Shown here: piece after piece, positions 7,367-15,059 of the stretch
Position numbering within the stretch: position 1 is the stretch's first letter
How the letters are laid out: every line of letters starts with the position of its first letter
NCBI GenBank assembly: GCA_023409795.1
Contig: JAEYQX010000140.1
Location: 1 to 27,005 of the forward strand
Length of the DNA stretch: 27,005 nt
DNA from: Pseudomonadota bacterium
Lineage (GTDB): Bacteria > Pseudomonadota > Alphaproteobacteria > Caulobacterales > Caulobacteraceae
Direction: 5' to 3'
Translations under genes and position numbers: made by a program
The notes under the pieces: generated by a model
Told to the model about the DNA's origin: nothing
Database searches by the model: none
Seen by the model: the letters and a program-made list of their open reading frames with translations, nothing else

Positions 7367-8050
7367 CTAGGACCGCTCGAAGCGCCGCTGGCACCAGTAT
7401 TTGAAGCCCTGGTCCTGGGTCAGTCGCCAACCCCGGGTCTTCAGCTTCTGGCCCACCATGTGATTGAAGTAGCCATGGGCCAGGACCAGCACATCCTGCC
7501 CCTTGTCGGCACGCTCGATCAGGCGGTCGGCGACCAGGGCCGCGCGGCGCTCGGCCTCGGCCCGGCTTTCCTGGCCCTGGTGGTGGTTGAAGGCGTGCCA
7601 CCAGAAGCGCGACACCACGCCCCAGAATCGCGGCGACATCTTGAACCAGCCCGGCATGGCCGGCGGCGGCAGGGGGGCCTCGATCAGCAGCTCGTCCAGG
7701 TGGACGTCCCGGTTACCGGCAATGGCGGCCGCGGTTTCGCGCGCCCGGCGCCGCGTCGAGGCATGGATCTCGCCGACTGAGCGTGCCACGGCGATCAGGC
7801 CGTCGGGCGGCACCTGGCCCAGCCTCAGCCCGCCCAGCTCATAACGGCCCCACCAGTCGGCATACTCGGCCGAGGTCAGCAGGCATTTGCGCGAAAGGGC
7901 CGGCTCTCCGTGACGGGCCAGGATGATGGCACCGTTGCGCCCGGCGGGGGCCGAGGCGGTGAGTCCTGACGGGGCGGCGGCGATCGGACGCCGTGCCCTT
8001 GGGGGCTCTGCCGCAGCCATCCTGGCGCGGATCTGGGCGGTTGTTTTCAC
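7367..8050 (-). CDS. histidine phosphatase (phosphoglycerate mutase-like) family protein
   Basis: This 227-residue protein has the branch-1 histidine phosphatase core. The phospho-acceptor motif is ILARHGEP near residue 47, and the second catalytic histidine is in LAHGYFNHM near 190. Two arginines in STRRRARETA fit the phosphate pocket. Substrate cannot be told; the family includes mutases, SixA-like phosphatases and sugar-phosphate phosphatases. The N-terminal ~40 residues are Ala/Pro/Arg-rich and outside the domain. I use the GTG at 8048-8050 because a GGGAGGGGAGGG ribosome site lies about eight bases upstream; an internal ATG at 8018-8020 is the alternative. It is divergent from the GNAT gene. 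Confidence 0.85.
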   Translation of the reverse strand: MKTTAQIRARMAAAEPPRARRPIAAAPSGLTASAPAGRNGAIILARHGEPALSRKCLLTSAEYADWWGRYELGGLRLGQVPPDGLIAVARSVGEIHASTRRRARETAAAIAGNRDVHLDELLIEAPLPPPAMPGWFKMSPRFWGVVSRFWWHAFNHHQGQESRAEAERRAALVADRLIERADKGQDVLVLAHGYFNHMVGQKLKTRGWRLTQDQGFKYWCQRRFERS

Positions 8051-8225
8051 CGTCTGGCCCTCCCCTCCCTCACAAGTGGCACGCCGGTCCGGTTCCCCTT
8101 GCGGCAGCCTGATACAGTTTTGGTAACGGGCCTATGTGAAGGTCGCAAGCATGCCTGCGTCACAGTTTGATGATGGTCGAACGTCACCATCTCGACCCCT
8201 TCGCTGGTGCTCGCTAATCAGGCCT

Positions 8226-8765
8226 ATGACCAACGCATCACCTCCGATCCAGATCCGCCCGGCCCGCCGCGAGGACGCCGTGGCCCTGTCGGCCCTCAGC
8301 CGCTCGACCTTCCATGAAACCTTCGTCGAGGGATTCGGCATCCCCTATCCGCCGCTCGACCTGGAGGCCTTCTTCGACAAGGCCTTCCACCCCGAGGCCC
8401 TGGCGGCGCGGATCGAGGACAAAGCCTGCCTGTTCCAGGTGGCGGAACGGGACGGTACCCTTGTCGCCCTGTGCCATGCCGGGCCCAACGACCTGCCCCA
8501 TCCCGATGCCTGGCCCGGCGAGATGGAGCTGCGCCGCCTCTATGTGGCCCGCTCGGCCCAGGGCCTGGGCCTTGGCTCGCAGCTCCTGGCCCAGGCGCTC
8601 GATTGGATGCAGCCCCGCACCACCGGTGCCCTGTGGATCGGCGTCTGGTCCGGCAACCTCAAGGCCCAGAAGCTCTATCGCGCCCATGGCTTCGAAAAGG
8701 TCGGCGAATACGACTATCCGGTCGGGGCCTGGCGCGATCGGGAGTTCATCCTGCGGCGCGCCTGA
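8226..8765 (+). CDS. GNAT family N-acetyltransferase
   Basis: This 179-residue acetyltransferase has the GNAT fold markers: an N-terminal IRPARREDAVAL strand-helix, ELRRLYVARSAQGLGLGSQLL containing the Q-x-x-G-x-G acetyl-CoA pyrophosphate loop, and the late LYRAHGFEKVGEYDY motif of the RimI/small-molecule class. The acceptor substrate cannot be predicted. The open frame extends to 8136, but the ATG at 8226 begins the recognisable domain; only a weak AGG lies three bases upstream, so the message may be poorly led or leaderless. The VWA gene follows after 36 bases on the same strand. Confidence 0.88.
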   Translation: MTNASPPIQIRPARREDAVALSALSRSTFHETFVEGFGIPYPPLDLEAFFDKAFHPEALAARIEDKACLFQVAERDGTLVALCHAGPNDLPHPDAWPGEMELRRLYVARSAQGLGLGSQLLAQALDWMQPRTTGALWIGVWSGNLKAQKLYRAHGFEKVGEYDYPVGAWRDREFILRRA

Positions 8766-8801
8766 CCTATACTGGCTGACCCTGGCCCCGAGACCCCTTC
8801 G

Positions 8802-10004
8802 ATGCTCCTGCCCTTTTTCACTGCCCTGCGTGATGCCAGGGTTCCGGTATCGCTGAAGGAATGGCTCCATCTGATGGAGGCCATGGACAAGGGCGTGATC
8901 GGTCCGGGCAGCCCCGATGCCTCGGGCCGCAGCATCGACGACTTCTACCACCTGTCCCGCGCCGTCCTGGTCAAGGACGAGAAGCACTATGACCGGTTCG
9001 ACCAGGTGTTCGGCAGGGTCTTCAAGGGGCTTGAGGGCCCCATCGCCGGCGAGGACCTGAAGACCGACATCCCCGACGACTGGCTGCGCCTGCTCAGCGA
9101 AAAATACCTGACCGACGAGGAAAAGGCCCAGATCGAAGCCCTTGGCGGGTTCGACAAGCTGATGGAGACGCTGAAGCAGCGCCTTGAGGAGCAGAAGGAA
9201 CGGCACCAGGGCGGCAACAAGTGGATCGGCACCGGCGGCACCAGCCCCTTCGGCCACGGCGGCTATAATCCCGAAGGCGTCCGCATCGGCGGCCCCGGAC
9301 GGCATGGCCGCGCGGTCAAGGTCTGGGAGAAGCGCGAGTTCAGGAACCTGGACGACAGCGTCGAGCTGGGCACCCGCAACATCAAGGTGGCCCTGCGCCG
9401 CCTGCGCCGCTTCGCCCGCCAGGGCGCGGCCGACGAGCTGGACCTGGACGGCACGATCGACGGCACGGCGCGTCAGGGCTGGCTGGACATCCAGATGCGG
9501 CCTGAGCGCCGCAATACGGTAAAGGTCCTGCTCTTCCTGGACATCGGCGGCTCGATGGATGGCCATATCAAGATGTGCGAGGAGCTGTTCTCTGCCGCCC
9601 GCACCGAGTTCAAGAACCTTGAATTCTACTACTTCCACAACTGCCTCTACGAAGGCGTCTGGAAGGACAATCGCCGCCGCCACACCGAGCGTATCCCGAC
9701 CTGGGACGTGCTGAACAAGTATGCCGGCGACTGGCGGGCCATCTTTGTCGGCGACGCCACCATGAGCCCCTATGAGATCACCATGCCCGGCGGCTCGGTC
9801 GAGCACTGGAACGAGGAAGCCGGGGCGGTCTGGCTGAAGCGCGCCCGCGAGCAGTGGGAACGCTCCATCTGGCTCAATCCGGTCCAGGAGCGCCACTGGA
9901 GCTATACCCAGTCCGTGGGCTTGATCCGCGAGATCATGGATCAGAGGATGTATCCCCTAAGTCTGGATGGCCTGGACCGCGCCATGCGTGAGCTGAGCCG
10001 TTAG
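8802..10004 (+). CDS. VWA domain-containing protein (CoxE-like)
   Basis: This 400-residue cytoplasmic protein has no signal or membrane segment. The first ~100 residues are the helical region typical of CoxE-like proteins (LKEWLHLMEAM, then FDQVFGRVFKG). A Gly-rich linker follows, then a von Willebrand A domain from about residue 238. The metal site is DIGGS (247-251), with a later GDATMSP. The usual MIDAS motif is DxSxS, so the middle Ser is Gly here; I believe this variant recurs in this subfamily but could not check. Such proteins usually work with a MoxR-type AAA+ ATPase in assembling or activating other complexes, but no MoxR gene is in the window. The stop is 18 bases before the next small gene. 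Confidence 0.88.
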   Translation: MLLPFFTALRDARVPVSLKEWLHLMEAMDKGVIGPGSPDASGRSIDDFYHLSRAVLVKDEKHYDRFDQVFGRVFKGLEGPIAGEDLKTDIPDDWLRLLSEKYLTDEEKAQIEALGGFDKLMETLKQRLEEQKERHQGGNKWIGTGGTSPFGHGGYNPEGVRIGGPGRHGRAVKVWEKREFRNLDDSVELGTRNIKVALRRLRRFARQGAADELDLDGTIDGTARQGWLDIQMRPERRNTVKVLLFLDIGGSMDGHIKMCEELFSAARTEFKNLEFYYFHNCLYEGVWKDNRRRHTERIPTWDVLNKYAGDWRAIFVGDATMSPYEITMPGGSVEHWNEEAGAVWLKRAREQWERSIWLNPVQERHWSYTQSVGLIREIMDQRMYPLSLDGLDRAMRELSR

Positions 10005-10022
10005 CCCCGGGAGGGAAAGACG

Positions 10023-10391
10023 ATGCTGCTGCTGATTGCCGTCCTGCTGGTGCAGGACCCCGCGCCCCGCATCATCCTGTCCGATGATCCCGAACCGCCG
10101 GTTATCACGCGCGCCCCCCGCCCCGTGCCCGACCTGCCCGCCCATGCGATCGGCGATCCCTTTGGCTGGGAGCGGTCGCAATGCAGCCCCTATATCCGCA
10201 AGGACGAACCGCTGGAGCATTGCCAGACGCGGGTGCGCAGCGACCTGCTGGCGGTCATGGGCGAGCGGCTGCCGTCGGGCCTGCGGCCTGCCCCGGGACT
10301 GGAGAACTGCATCCCCGGCACCGCCGCCAATGGCTACCAGATGCAGTGCGGTGGGCGCAGCCTTCGCCCGACCTCAGGCGACCCGGACTAG
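10023..10391 (+). CDS. small secreted or membrane-anchored protein, unknown function
   Basis: This 122-residue protein has a very short hydrophobic start (MLLLIAVLLV) that may act as a signal or anchor. A proline-rich linker follows, then a C-terminal region with four cysteines (QCSP, EHCQ, ENCI, MQCG), suggesting two disulfides in the periplasm. I recognise no family. A strong GGGAGGGAAA ribosome site precedes the ATG, and the gene follows the VWA gene by 18 bases, so it is probably co-transcribed. It ends at the terminator at 10406-10450. Confidence 0.72.
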   Translation: MLLLIAVLLVQDPAPRIILSDDPEPPVITRAPRPVPDLPAHAIGDPFGWERSQCSPYIRKDEPLEHCQTRVRSDLLAVMGERLPSGLRPAPGLENCIPGTAANGYQMQCGGRSLRPTSGDPD

Positions 10392-10405
10392 ACCGGCAGC
10401 GGCAC

Positions 10406-10450
10406 AAAAAAGGGGGCCGCAGCCCATGGCGGGCGCGGCCCCCTTTTTTT
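10406..10450. terminator. strong bidirectional terminator
   Basis: The stem GGGGGCCGC (10412-10420) pairs perfectly with GCGGCCCCC (10435-10443). It is flanked by six A residues on the left and seven T residues on the right, so it works on both strands. It separates the convergent secreted-protein gene and csbD-like gene. Confidence 0.92.
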
Positions 10451-10463
10451 CGGGACGGAAGGC

Positions 10464-10640
10464 CTAGTTCTTGCCCAGGGTGTCCTTGATACCGCCGACC
10501 GCGTTCTGGGCTTTGCCCTCAAGCTGGTCAGCGCGGCCTTCGGCCTTCAGCTTCTCGTCGCCGGTTACCTTGCCAGCAAATTCCTTGGCCTTGCCGCCCA
10601 TGTTCTTGGCGGCACCTTCGATGCGGTCATGATCTGCCAT
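10464..10640 (-). CDS. CsbD family stress-response protein
   Basis: This 58-residue hydrophilic protein has the CsbD pattern: DRIEGAAKNMGGKAKEFAGKVTGDEKL, then an AEGRADQLEGKAQNAVG repeat. Family members are small, abundant, largely disordered proteins induced in general stress; their molecular role is unknown. I choose the ATG at 10638-10640 (MADHDRIEG). A GTG three codons upstream would extend it to 10649, but has no ribosome site at usable spacing. It ends at the shared terminator at 10406-10450. Confidence 0.9.
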   Translation of the reverse strand: MADHDRIEGAAKNMGGKAKEFAGKVTGDEKLKAEGRADQLEGKAQNAVGGIKDTLGKN

Positions 10641-10714
10641 TGCGGTCACTTTCTACAGGCGCGCCACGGCGGGCGCAGACCCCTAGCTAACCTCTGGCCC
10701 CGTGGCGGGTTCCG

Positions 10715-11161
10715 TCAGCCCCTGGCCCTGAGCCAGGATGTCACGGCCCAGGCATGGGCGTCATGGCGCAGGCTGGCCAGGGCTTCCCGGGGCGTCAGCC
10801 AGACCAGTTCGTGATCCGCCTCGCATTGTAGGGACGCATCGAAGCCAGTCAGGCTGACGGTCCAGAAGCCGCCGACATTGTTGATCGGTGCCCCATCGGT
10901 CTTGCGAAAGAACTGGCCCGCCTCGGTCAGCCGGTCGACCGGCTGGATGATCAGGCCCGTCTCCTCGCCAAACTCGCGGACCAGGGCCTGCTGTTCGCTT
11001 TCCTCGCCATCAACCGCCCCGCCGGGCAGGTCGAAATAGGTGGCCTCGCCACGATCGACCCGGACACAGGCCAGGTGCCCGTCCCGTTCGGCCAGGCCAA
11101 AGGTCGCTGCGCGATGATGATAGTCGAGCCCCGGGCGGGCCGTGCCAAATTGAAGCTTCAT
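10715..11161 (-). CDS. Nudix hydrolase
   Basis: This 148-residue protein carries a complete Nudix box from GGAVDGEE to REFGEETGL, matching G-x5-E-x7-R-E-x-x-E-E-x-G. Nudix enzymes hydrolyse a nucleoside diphosphate linked to another group, using Mg2+ held by the box glutamates. The YFDLPGGAVDGEE context resembles the MutT/ADP-ribose pyrophosphatase types, but the substrate cannot be named. I start at the ATG at 11159-11161 (MKLQFGTARPG); a TTG at 11180-11182 would add seven residues of basic sequence unlikely to be real. It lies 41 bases after the REC-HisKA_2 kinase gene on the same strand. Confidence 0.9.
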   Translation of the reverse strand: MKLQFGTARPGLDYHHRAATFGLAERDGHLACVRVDRGEATYFDLPGGAVDGEESEQQALVREFGEETGLIIQPVDRLTEAGQFFRKTDGAPINNVGGFWTVSLTGFDASLQCEADHELVWLTPREALASLRHDAHAWAVTSWLRARG

Positions 11162-11202
11162 TGCACGGAGCCTACGCCTCAAACGGCCGGGAGCGAAAGA
11201 GC

Positions 11203-12240
11203 CTAAAGATCAAACGTCAGGCAGGCCCGCACGCCCGAATGGGCCGGGTCGATCTCGACGCGCGACTTCAGCCCCTGGGCCATGGCCTTGATGATCTTGG
11301 TGCCCAGGCCCGTGCCCTTGGGCTTGGCGGTCGTGATGCCCTCGCCGTCATCCTCGACCGTCAGCAGGGCAACCTTGTCACCCTGGGCCTTCAGGAAGAC
11401 ACGGATTTCACCCATCTTCTCGGGCGGATAGGCATATTTGACGGCATTGGTAATCAGTTCGGTGACGATGACCCCCAGCGAAACCGCCTGGTCGGGCGTG
11501 ACCGAGATCGGCTCAACCTCGACCACTATGCGCAGCGCGCTCTGGTCAGGCCCCAGACTTTTGCCCAGTTCCTCGACCAGGCCATACAGATAGTCGTCCA
11601 TCACCACCCGGGCGATGTCTGACGAGGTATAGAGCCGGCGGTGCACCTGGGCCACGGCCTCGATGCGGGACTGCGCCTCCTTCAGGGCCAGGCGCGAGGC
11701 CTCGTCCTTGATCTGGCGCTGCTGCAGGGAGATGAAGCTCGACACCAGCTGCAGCGAGTTGCCCACCCGGTGGTTGACCTCGCGCAGCATGGCCTCGGCC
11801 CGGTCGCGCGCCTGGCGCACCTCGTCCATGGCCTGCTGGTTTTCCTTTTCCAGCCGGCGTCTCAGCAGCGCGTCCTCGATCGCCGCCCGCAGCAGAGAGA
11901 CGAAATCCTCGGACACATCCTTGATGACATAGTCAGCCGCCCCGGTGCGCAGGGCCGCGACAGCCACGCGGCCGTCCTGGGTGCCGGTGACAAAGACTAC
12001 CGGCGGGGCGTCGGGCAAGGCCAGCAGCTCGGGCAGGACCTCCAGCCCTTCACGCTCGGGCATATAGTGGTCCAGCGCGCAGATATCGAAGGGCTCGGCC
12101 TTAAGGGCCGCCAGGCCCGCGTCACCGCTGGGCACACAGGTCACGCTCATGCCGTGACGCGCCAGCTCTTTCTCAACCAGCCGGGAAAGCCCGGCGTCGT
12201 CATCGATATAGAGCAGGCGGATGGGAGCCATGGCCGTCAA
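11203..12240 (-). CDS. response-regulator receiver fused to HisKA_2/HWE-type histidine kinase
   Basis: This 345-residue cytoplasmic protein has an N-terminal receiver (residues ~8-120). Its acidic pocket is DDD 13-15, its phospho-acceptor Asp57 and its Lys107. A coiled linker (~125-150) and a HisKA_2 dimerisation domain follow, with phospho-acceptor His157 in REVNHRVGNSLQ. The ATPase domain is C-terminal (TELITNAVKYA, DDGEGI, GTGLG). Phosphorylation of the receiver probably controls the kinase. In alphaproteobacteria HisKA_2/HWE kinases often feed the PhyR general stress pathway; that link is inference here. The TTG at 12238-12240 has GAGG six bases upstream, overlapping the preceding stop; the ATG at 12229-12231 is the alternative start. 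It is third in a three-gene signalling operon, eight bases after the receiver gene. Confidence 0.9.
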   Translation of the reverse strand: MTAMAPIRLLYIDDDAGLSRLVEKELARHGMSVTCVPSGDAGLAALKAEPFDICALDHYMPEREGLEVLPELLALPDAPPVVFVTGTQDGRVAVAALRTGAADYVIKDVSEDFVSLLRAAIEDALLRRRLEKENQQAMDEVRQARDRAEAMLREVNHRVGNSLQLVSSFISLQQRQIKDEASRLALKEAQSRIEAVAQVHRRLYTSSDIARVVMDDYLYGLVEELGKSLGPDQSALRIVVEVEPISVTPDQAVSLGVIVTELITNAVKYAYPPEKMGEIRVFLKAQGDKVALLTVEDDGEGITTAKPKGTGLGTKIIKAMAQGLKSRVEIDPAHSGVRACLTFDL

Positions 12241-12248
12241 CCTGGACC

Positions 12249-12671
12249 TCAGATCTCGGGGGCCTGCATCACCGACAGGAACAGGCCCAGCTGGCGAATG
12301 GCCCCGGAGAAGCTCTCATAGTCAACCGGCTTGGTGATATAGACATTACAGCCCAGGTCGTAGCAACGCTGGATCTCGACCTTGTCATCCGTGGTCGTCA
12401 GCACGACCACCGGGGCGCGACGCAGCTTGTCGTCCGACTTGACCTTTTCCAGGATGTCCGTGCCGGACATATCGGGAAGGTTAAGATCCAGCAGGATCAG
12501 CAAAGGGCCGTTGATCCGCACTTCCTCGCTGAACAGATAGGCCAGAGCCGACTGTCCGTGATCGAAATGAACAATATCATTGGCAATATTGGCGCGACGG
12601 ATGTTCTTTTCGATCAAACGGGCATGGCCATGATCATCCTCGATCATGACGATTTTTACGGCGTGGCTCAC
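12249..12671 (-). CDS. single-domain response regulator
   Basis: This 140-residue protein is a receiver domain and nothing else. The acidic pocket is Glu11-Asp12-Asp13, the phospho-acceptor is Asp62 (LLDLNLPDMSG), the switch Thr is near 92, and Lys114 is in YITKP. The sequence resembles the Rcp1-like receivers found next to phytochrome-type and CHASE kinases. With no output domain it presumably acts by protein contact or as a phosphate shuttle between its two neighbours, an upstream CHASE3 kinase and a downstream REC-HisKA_2 kinase. It starts at a GTG overlapping the kinase stop codon (GTGA), so translation is coupled. Confidence 0.93.
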   Translation of the reverse strand: MSHAVKIVMIEDDHGHARLIEKNIRRANIANDIVHFDHGQSALAYLFSEEVRINGPLLILLDLNLPDMSGTDILEKVKSDDKLRRAPVVVLTTTDDKVEIQRCYDLGCNVYITKPVDYESFSGAIRQLGLFLSVMQAPEI

Positions 12672-14200
12672 AAGCTGTCCCCTTCGACCCTGGATAGAGT
12701 CAGATGCTTGGGTAATTTCACCAGGAATGTCGAGCCAATTCCGACTTCTGACTCGACGTCAATGCTGCCGCCGAGGCGACGGACACTGTTGCGGACGAAG
12801 GCCAGCCCCAGCCCTTCGCCCGGCTGGTCCTGAACGCCCGCACGGCGGAACAGTTCAAAGATGCGTTCATGGTCGCGCTGCGAGATGCCGCGGCCATTGT
12901 CGGCCACCCGCACCAGCACCGTCTGGTCGTCAAGCGCCTCGCCGTCGATCTCGACCCGCAGGGGTCGCCCGGCGTGGCGATACTTGATGGCATTGTCGAT
13001 CAGGTTGCCAAAGACCTGTTCGATCACCAGGCGGTCGCTGATGATGTTCGGAACCTCGCCGACGATGATCTCGCCGTCGCCTTCCACCACCTGGTGGCTG
13101 ACCGCATCGACCATGGTGTGCAGCATGTCCTGCATGCTCAGCGGCTGCGGCATCAGGGGCCGGCGTCCCTCGCGCGACATGCGCAGGATGGCATTGATCA
13201 GCCGGTCCATCTTGGTGGTGGAGGCCCGGATGAAGCCGACCGCCTCGGGGATGTCCTCGCGAACCGCCCGCGCGGTTTCCTCGTCCACCAGGTCGGGACT
13301 GGTCGTCTCCAGCTGGGCCAGCTGGGCGTCGATCAGGGTGCCGACCTGCTCCAGCTCGGAGGTATAGCCCATGACATTGACCAGCGGGGCCCTCAGGTCA
13401 TGGCTGACGATATAGGCAAAGCGCTGGATTTCCTCATTGGCGCGGACCAGTTCGGCCGTCCGGTCGCGGACCTCGTTCTCCAGCCCGGCATTGGCGCGGT
13501 CGACCTCCATCCGGGCGGCCTCGATCTCGCGGATATAGCGCTGCACCATCCAGATGCTGATGACGGCAAGCGTCAGGATCAGCAGGGCGGCGATCACATT
13601 GCCCAGGACCGTCATGCGCGAGGTCGCCTCCGACTTCTGGGTCTGGGACACCAGATAGTCGGCCTCGATGTCGTCGATGGCCATCAGGTCGACGCGCATG
13701 GCGTCGGTCAGGGCCTTGCCCCGGCCGCTGCGCACCAGCGACACCGCCAGCCCGATCCGGCCATGGGTGTTGTGATCGACCGTCTCGGTCATCAGGTTCA
13801 CGCGGTCGTCAAAGTTCGCCTTCAGCGACTGGAAATGGTGCTGCTTGACCGGATCATCGCCGATCAGCTTGCCCAGGTCGTCCAGGGCCCCCGGCAGCTG
13901 GGCCAGGGCCGCGTCATATTCGTGTCGATAGGCCGGCTGGGCCGTCAGCATATAGCCGCGCTGGCTGGTCTCGGCATTGGTCAGCAGGATCAACAGGTCC
14001 TTGGCGGCCAGGCGCACCTTCTCGCTGTGCGCCACCGCGTCGTTATAGGCGATGGTGCGCTGGTTCATCACCATGGTGGCGACGTTCACCGCCAGCAGCA
14101 GGACGATGGCAAGCATCAGCAGGCCCATCACCATGCGACTGAGCGCAGGGGTCCCGAGCCGCGAAGTCCTGGCCCTTACGTTCGTCAGTAGGCTCACCAT
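12668..14200 (-). CDS. CHASE3-domain sensor histidine kinase
   Basis: This 510-residue membrane kinase has one transmembrane helix at about 26-47. A helical periplasmic CHASE3 domain follows (about 50-190, with the typical AETSQRGYMLT segment), then a second helix at about 197-220 and a coiled coil. The HisKA domain has phospho-acceptor His267 in VSHDLRAPL. The ATPase domain has VFGNLIDNAIKY, DNGRGI and GEGLGLAFV. The ligand or stress sensed by CHASE3 is unknown. The ATG has AAGGTGAGG just upstream. It starts 43 bases after the flhA stop on the same strand, so it may be read from the flagellar transcript, and its stop overlaps the receiver gene start (GTGA). Confidence 0.93.
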   Translation of the reverse strand: MVSLLTNVRARTSRLGTPALSRMVMGLLMLAIVLLLAVNVATMVMNQRTIAYNDAVAHSEKVRLAAKDLLILLTNAETSQRGYMLTAQPAYRHEYDAALAQLPGALDDLGKLIGDDPVKQHHFQSLKANFDDRVNLMTETVDHNTHGRIGLAVSLVRSGRGKALTDAMRVDLMAIDDIEADYLVSQTQKSEATSRMTVLGNVIAALLILTLAVISIWMVQRYIREIEAARMEVDRANAGLENEVRDRTAELVRANEEIQRFAYIVSHDLRAPLVNVMGYTSELEQVGTLIDAQLAQLETTSPDLVDEETARAVREDIPEAVGFIRASTTKMDRLINAILRMSREGRRPLMPQPLSMQDMLHTMVDAVSHQVVEGDGEIIVGEVPNIISDRLVIEQVFGNLIDNAIKYRHAGRPLRVEIDGEALDDQTVLVRVADNGRGISQRDHERIFELFRRAGVQDQPGEGLGLAFVRNSVRRLGGSIDVESEVGIGSTFLVKLPKHLTLSRVEGDSL

Positions 14201-14243
14201 AACCTCACCTTAGCGACCCGCCCGGGCCTGTCCAGCTTCGGCC

Positions 14244-15056
14244 CTAAACCGAACCGACGGTTTTCAGACGGGCCTTGGGATGGACCTCGTTCTGGCTCAT
14301 CACCACCGTCTGGCCCCGGAAGCGCTCGATGATCGAGCGGACATAGGGACGGATCATCGGGCCGGTCAGCAGGACCGGGCTCTCGCCCATCATGGCCGCC
14401 CGCTCGAACACGTCGCGCACCACGCGGATGAAGTCCTGCAACTGGCTGGGGGCCATGGCCAGCTGCTTGTCCTCGCCGGGGCCGATCAGGCTGTCGGCAA
14501 AGGCCTGTTCCCACTCGGGCGACAGGGTCACGATGGGCAAGGTGCCGTCGTCGGCCCGGTTCTGCCAGCACAGCTGGCGCGCCAGTCGCGTGCGCACGTG
14601 CTCGACCAGGGTCGTGACGCTGGTGGTATGGGGGGCCGCCTCGGCCAGGCCTTCCAGGATGGCGGGCAGGTCGCGGATCGACACCTTCTCGCGCAGCAGG
14701 CTCTGCAGCACCCTTTGCAGGGTGGTGACCGTGACCACCGTGGGGATCAGTTCGTCGACCAGCTTCTTCTCTTCGCCCTTCAGCTCGCCCAGCAGCTTCT
14801 GCACCTCGGCATAGGACAGAAGCTCCGACATGTTCTCCTTTAGGATTTCCGTCAGGTGGGTGGTCAGGACGGTCGAGGGATCGACCAGGGTATAGCCCCG
14901 GAAGGTCGCCTCCTCGCGCAGGGACTCGTCGATCCAGGTGGCCGGCAGGCCAAAGGCCGGCTCGCGGGTATGCTCGCCCGGCAGCTCGACCTGGCGTCCG
15001 GCCGGGTCCATGGCCATCAGCTGGCCCAGGCGCACCTCGCCCTGCCCGGCCTCCAT
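14244..15056 (-). CDS. flhA: FlhA C-terminal fragment (remainder of cytoplasmic ring domain)
   Basis: These 270 residues match the rest of the FlhA cytoplasmic domain: PAFGLPATWIDE, then YTLVDPSTVLTTHLTEI, the SYAEVQKLLGEL helix, RDLPAILEGLAE, and the C-terminal VLLTGPMIRPYVRSIIERF. No signal or membrane segment is present. The first ATG follows the amber stop by one codon (TAG-GAG-ATG). The GGAG directly abuts the ATG, too close for an ordinary ribosome site, but termination-reinitiation could still occur. Family conservation continues without drift to the end, which argues that the break is recent, tolerated, or not real. Confidence 0.7.
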   Translation of the reverse strand: MEAGQGEVRLGQLMAMDPAGRQVELPGEHTREPAFGLPATWIDESLREEATFRGYTLVDPSTVLTTHLTEILKENMSELLSYAEVQKLLGELKGEEKKLVDELIPTVVTVTTLQRVLQSLLREKVSIRDLPAILEGLAEAAPHTTSVTTLVEHVRTRLARQLCWQNRADDGTLPIVTLSPEWEQAFADSLIGPGEDKQLAMAPSQLQDFIRVVRDVFERAAMMGESPVLLTGPMIRPYVRSIIERFRGQTVVMSQNEVHPKARLKTVGSV

Positions 15057-15059
15057 CTC

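Noticed and set aside
8160..8202. Nested GGTCGA/TCGACC and GATGG/CCATC symmetry upstream of the GNAT gene
   Set aside because: Short and imperfect arrangement, easily expected by chance; no regulator context.
8238..9896. 552-codon open frame antisense to the GNAT and VWA genes
   Set aside because: It spans two real genes on the opposite strand and has no domain; GC-driven artefact.
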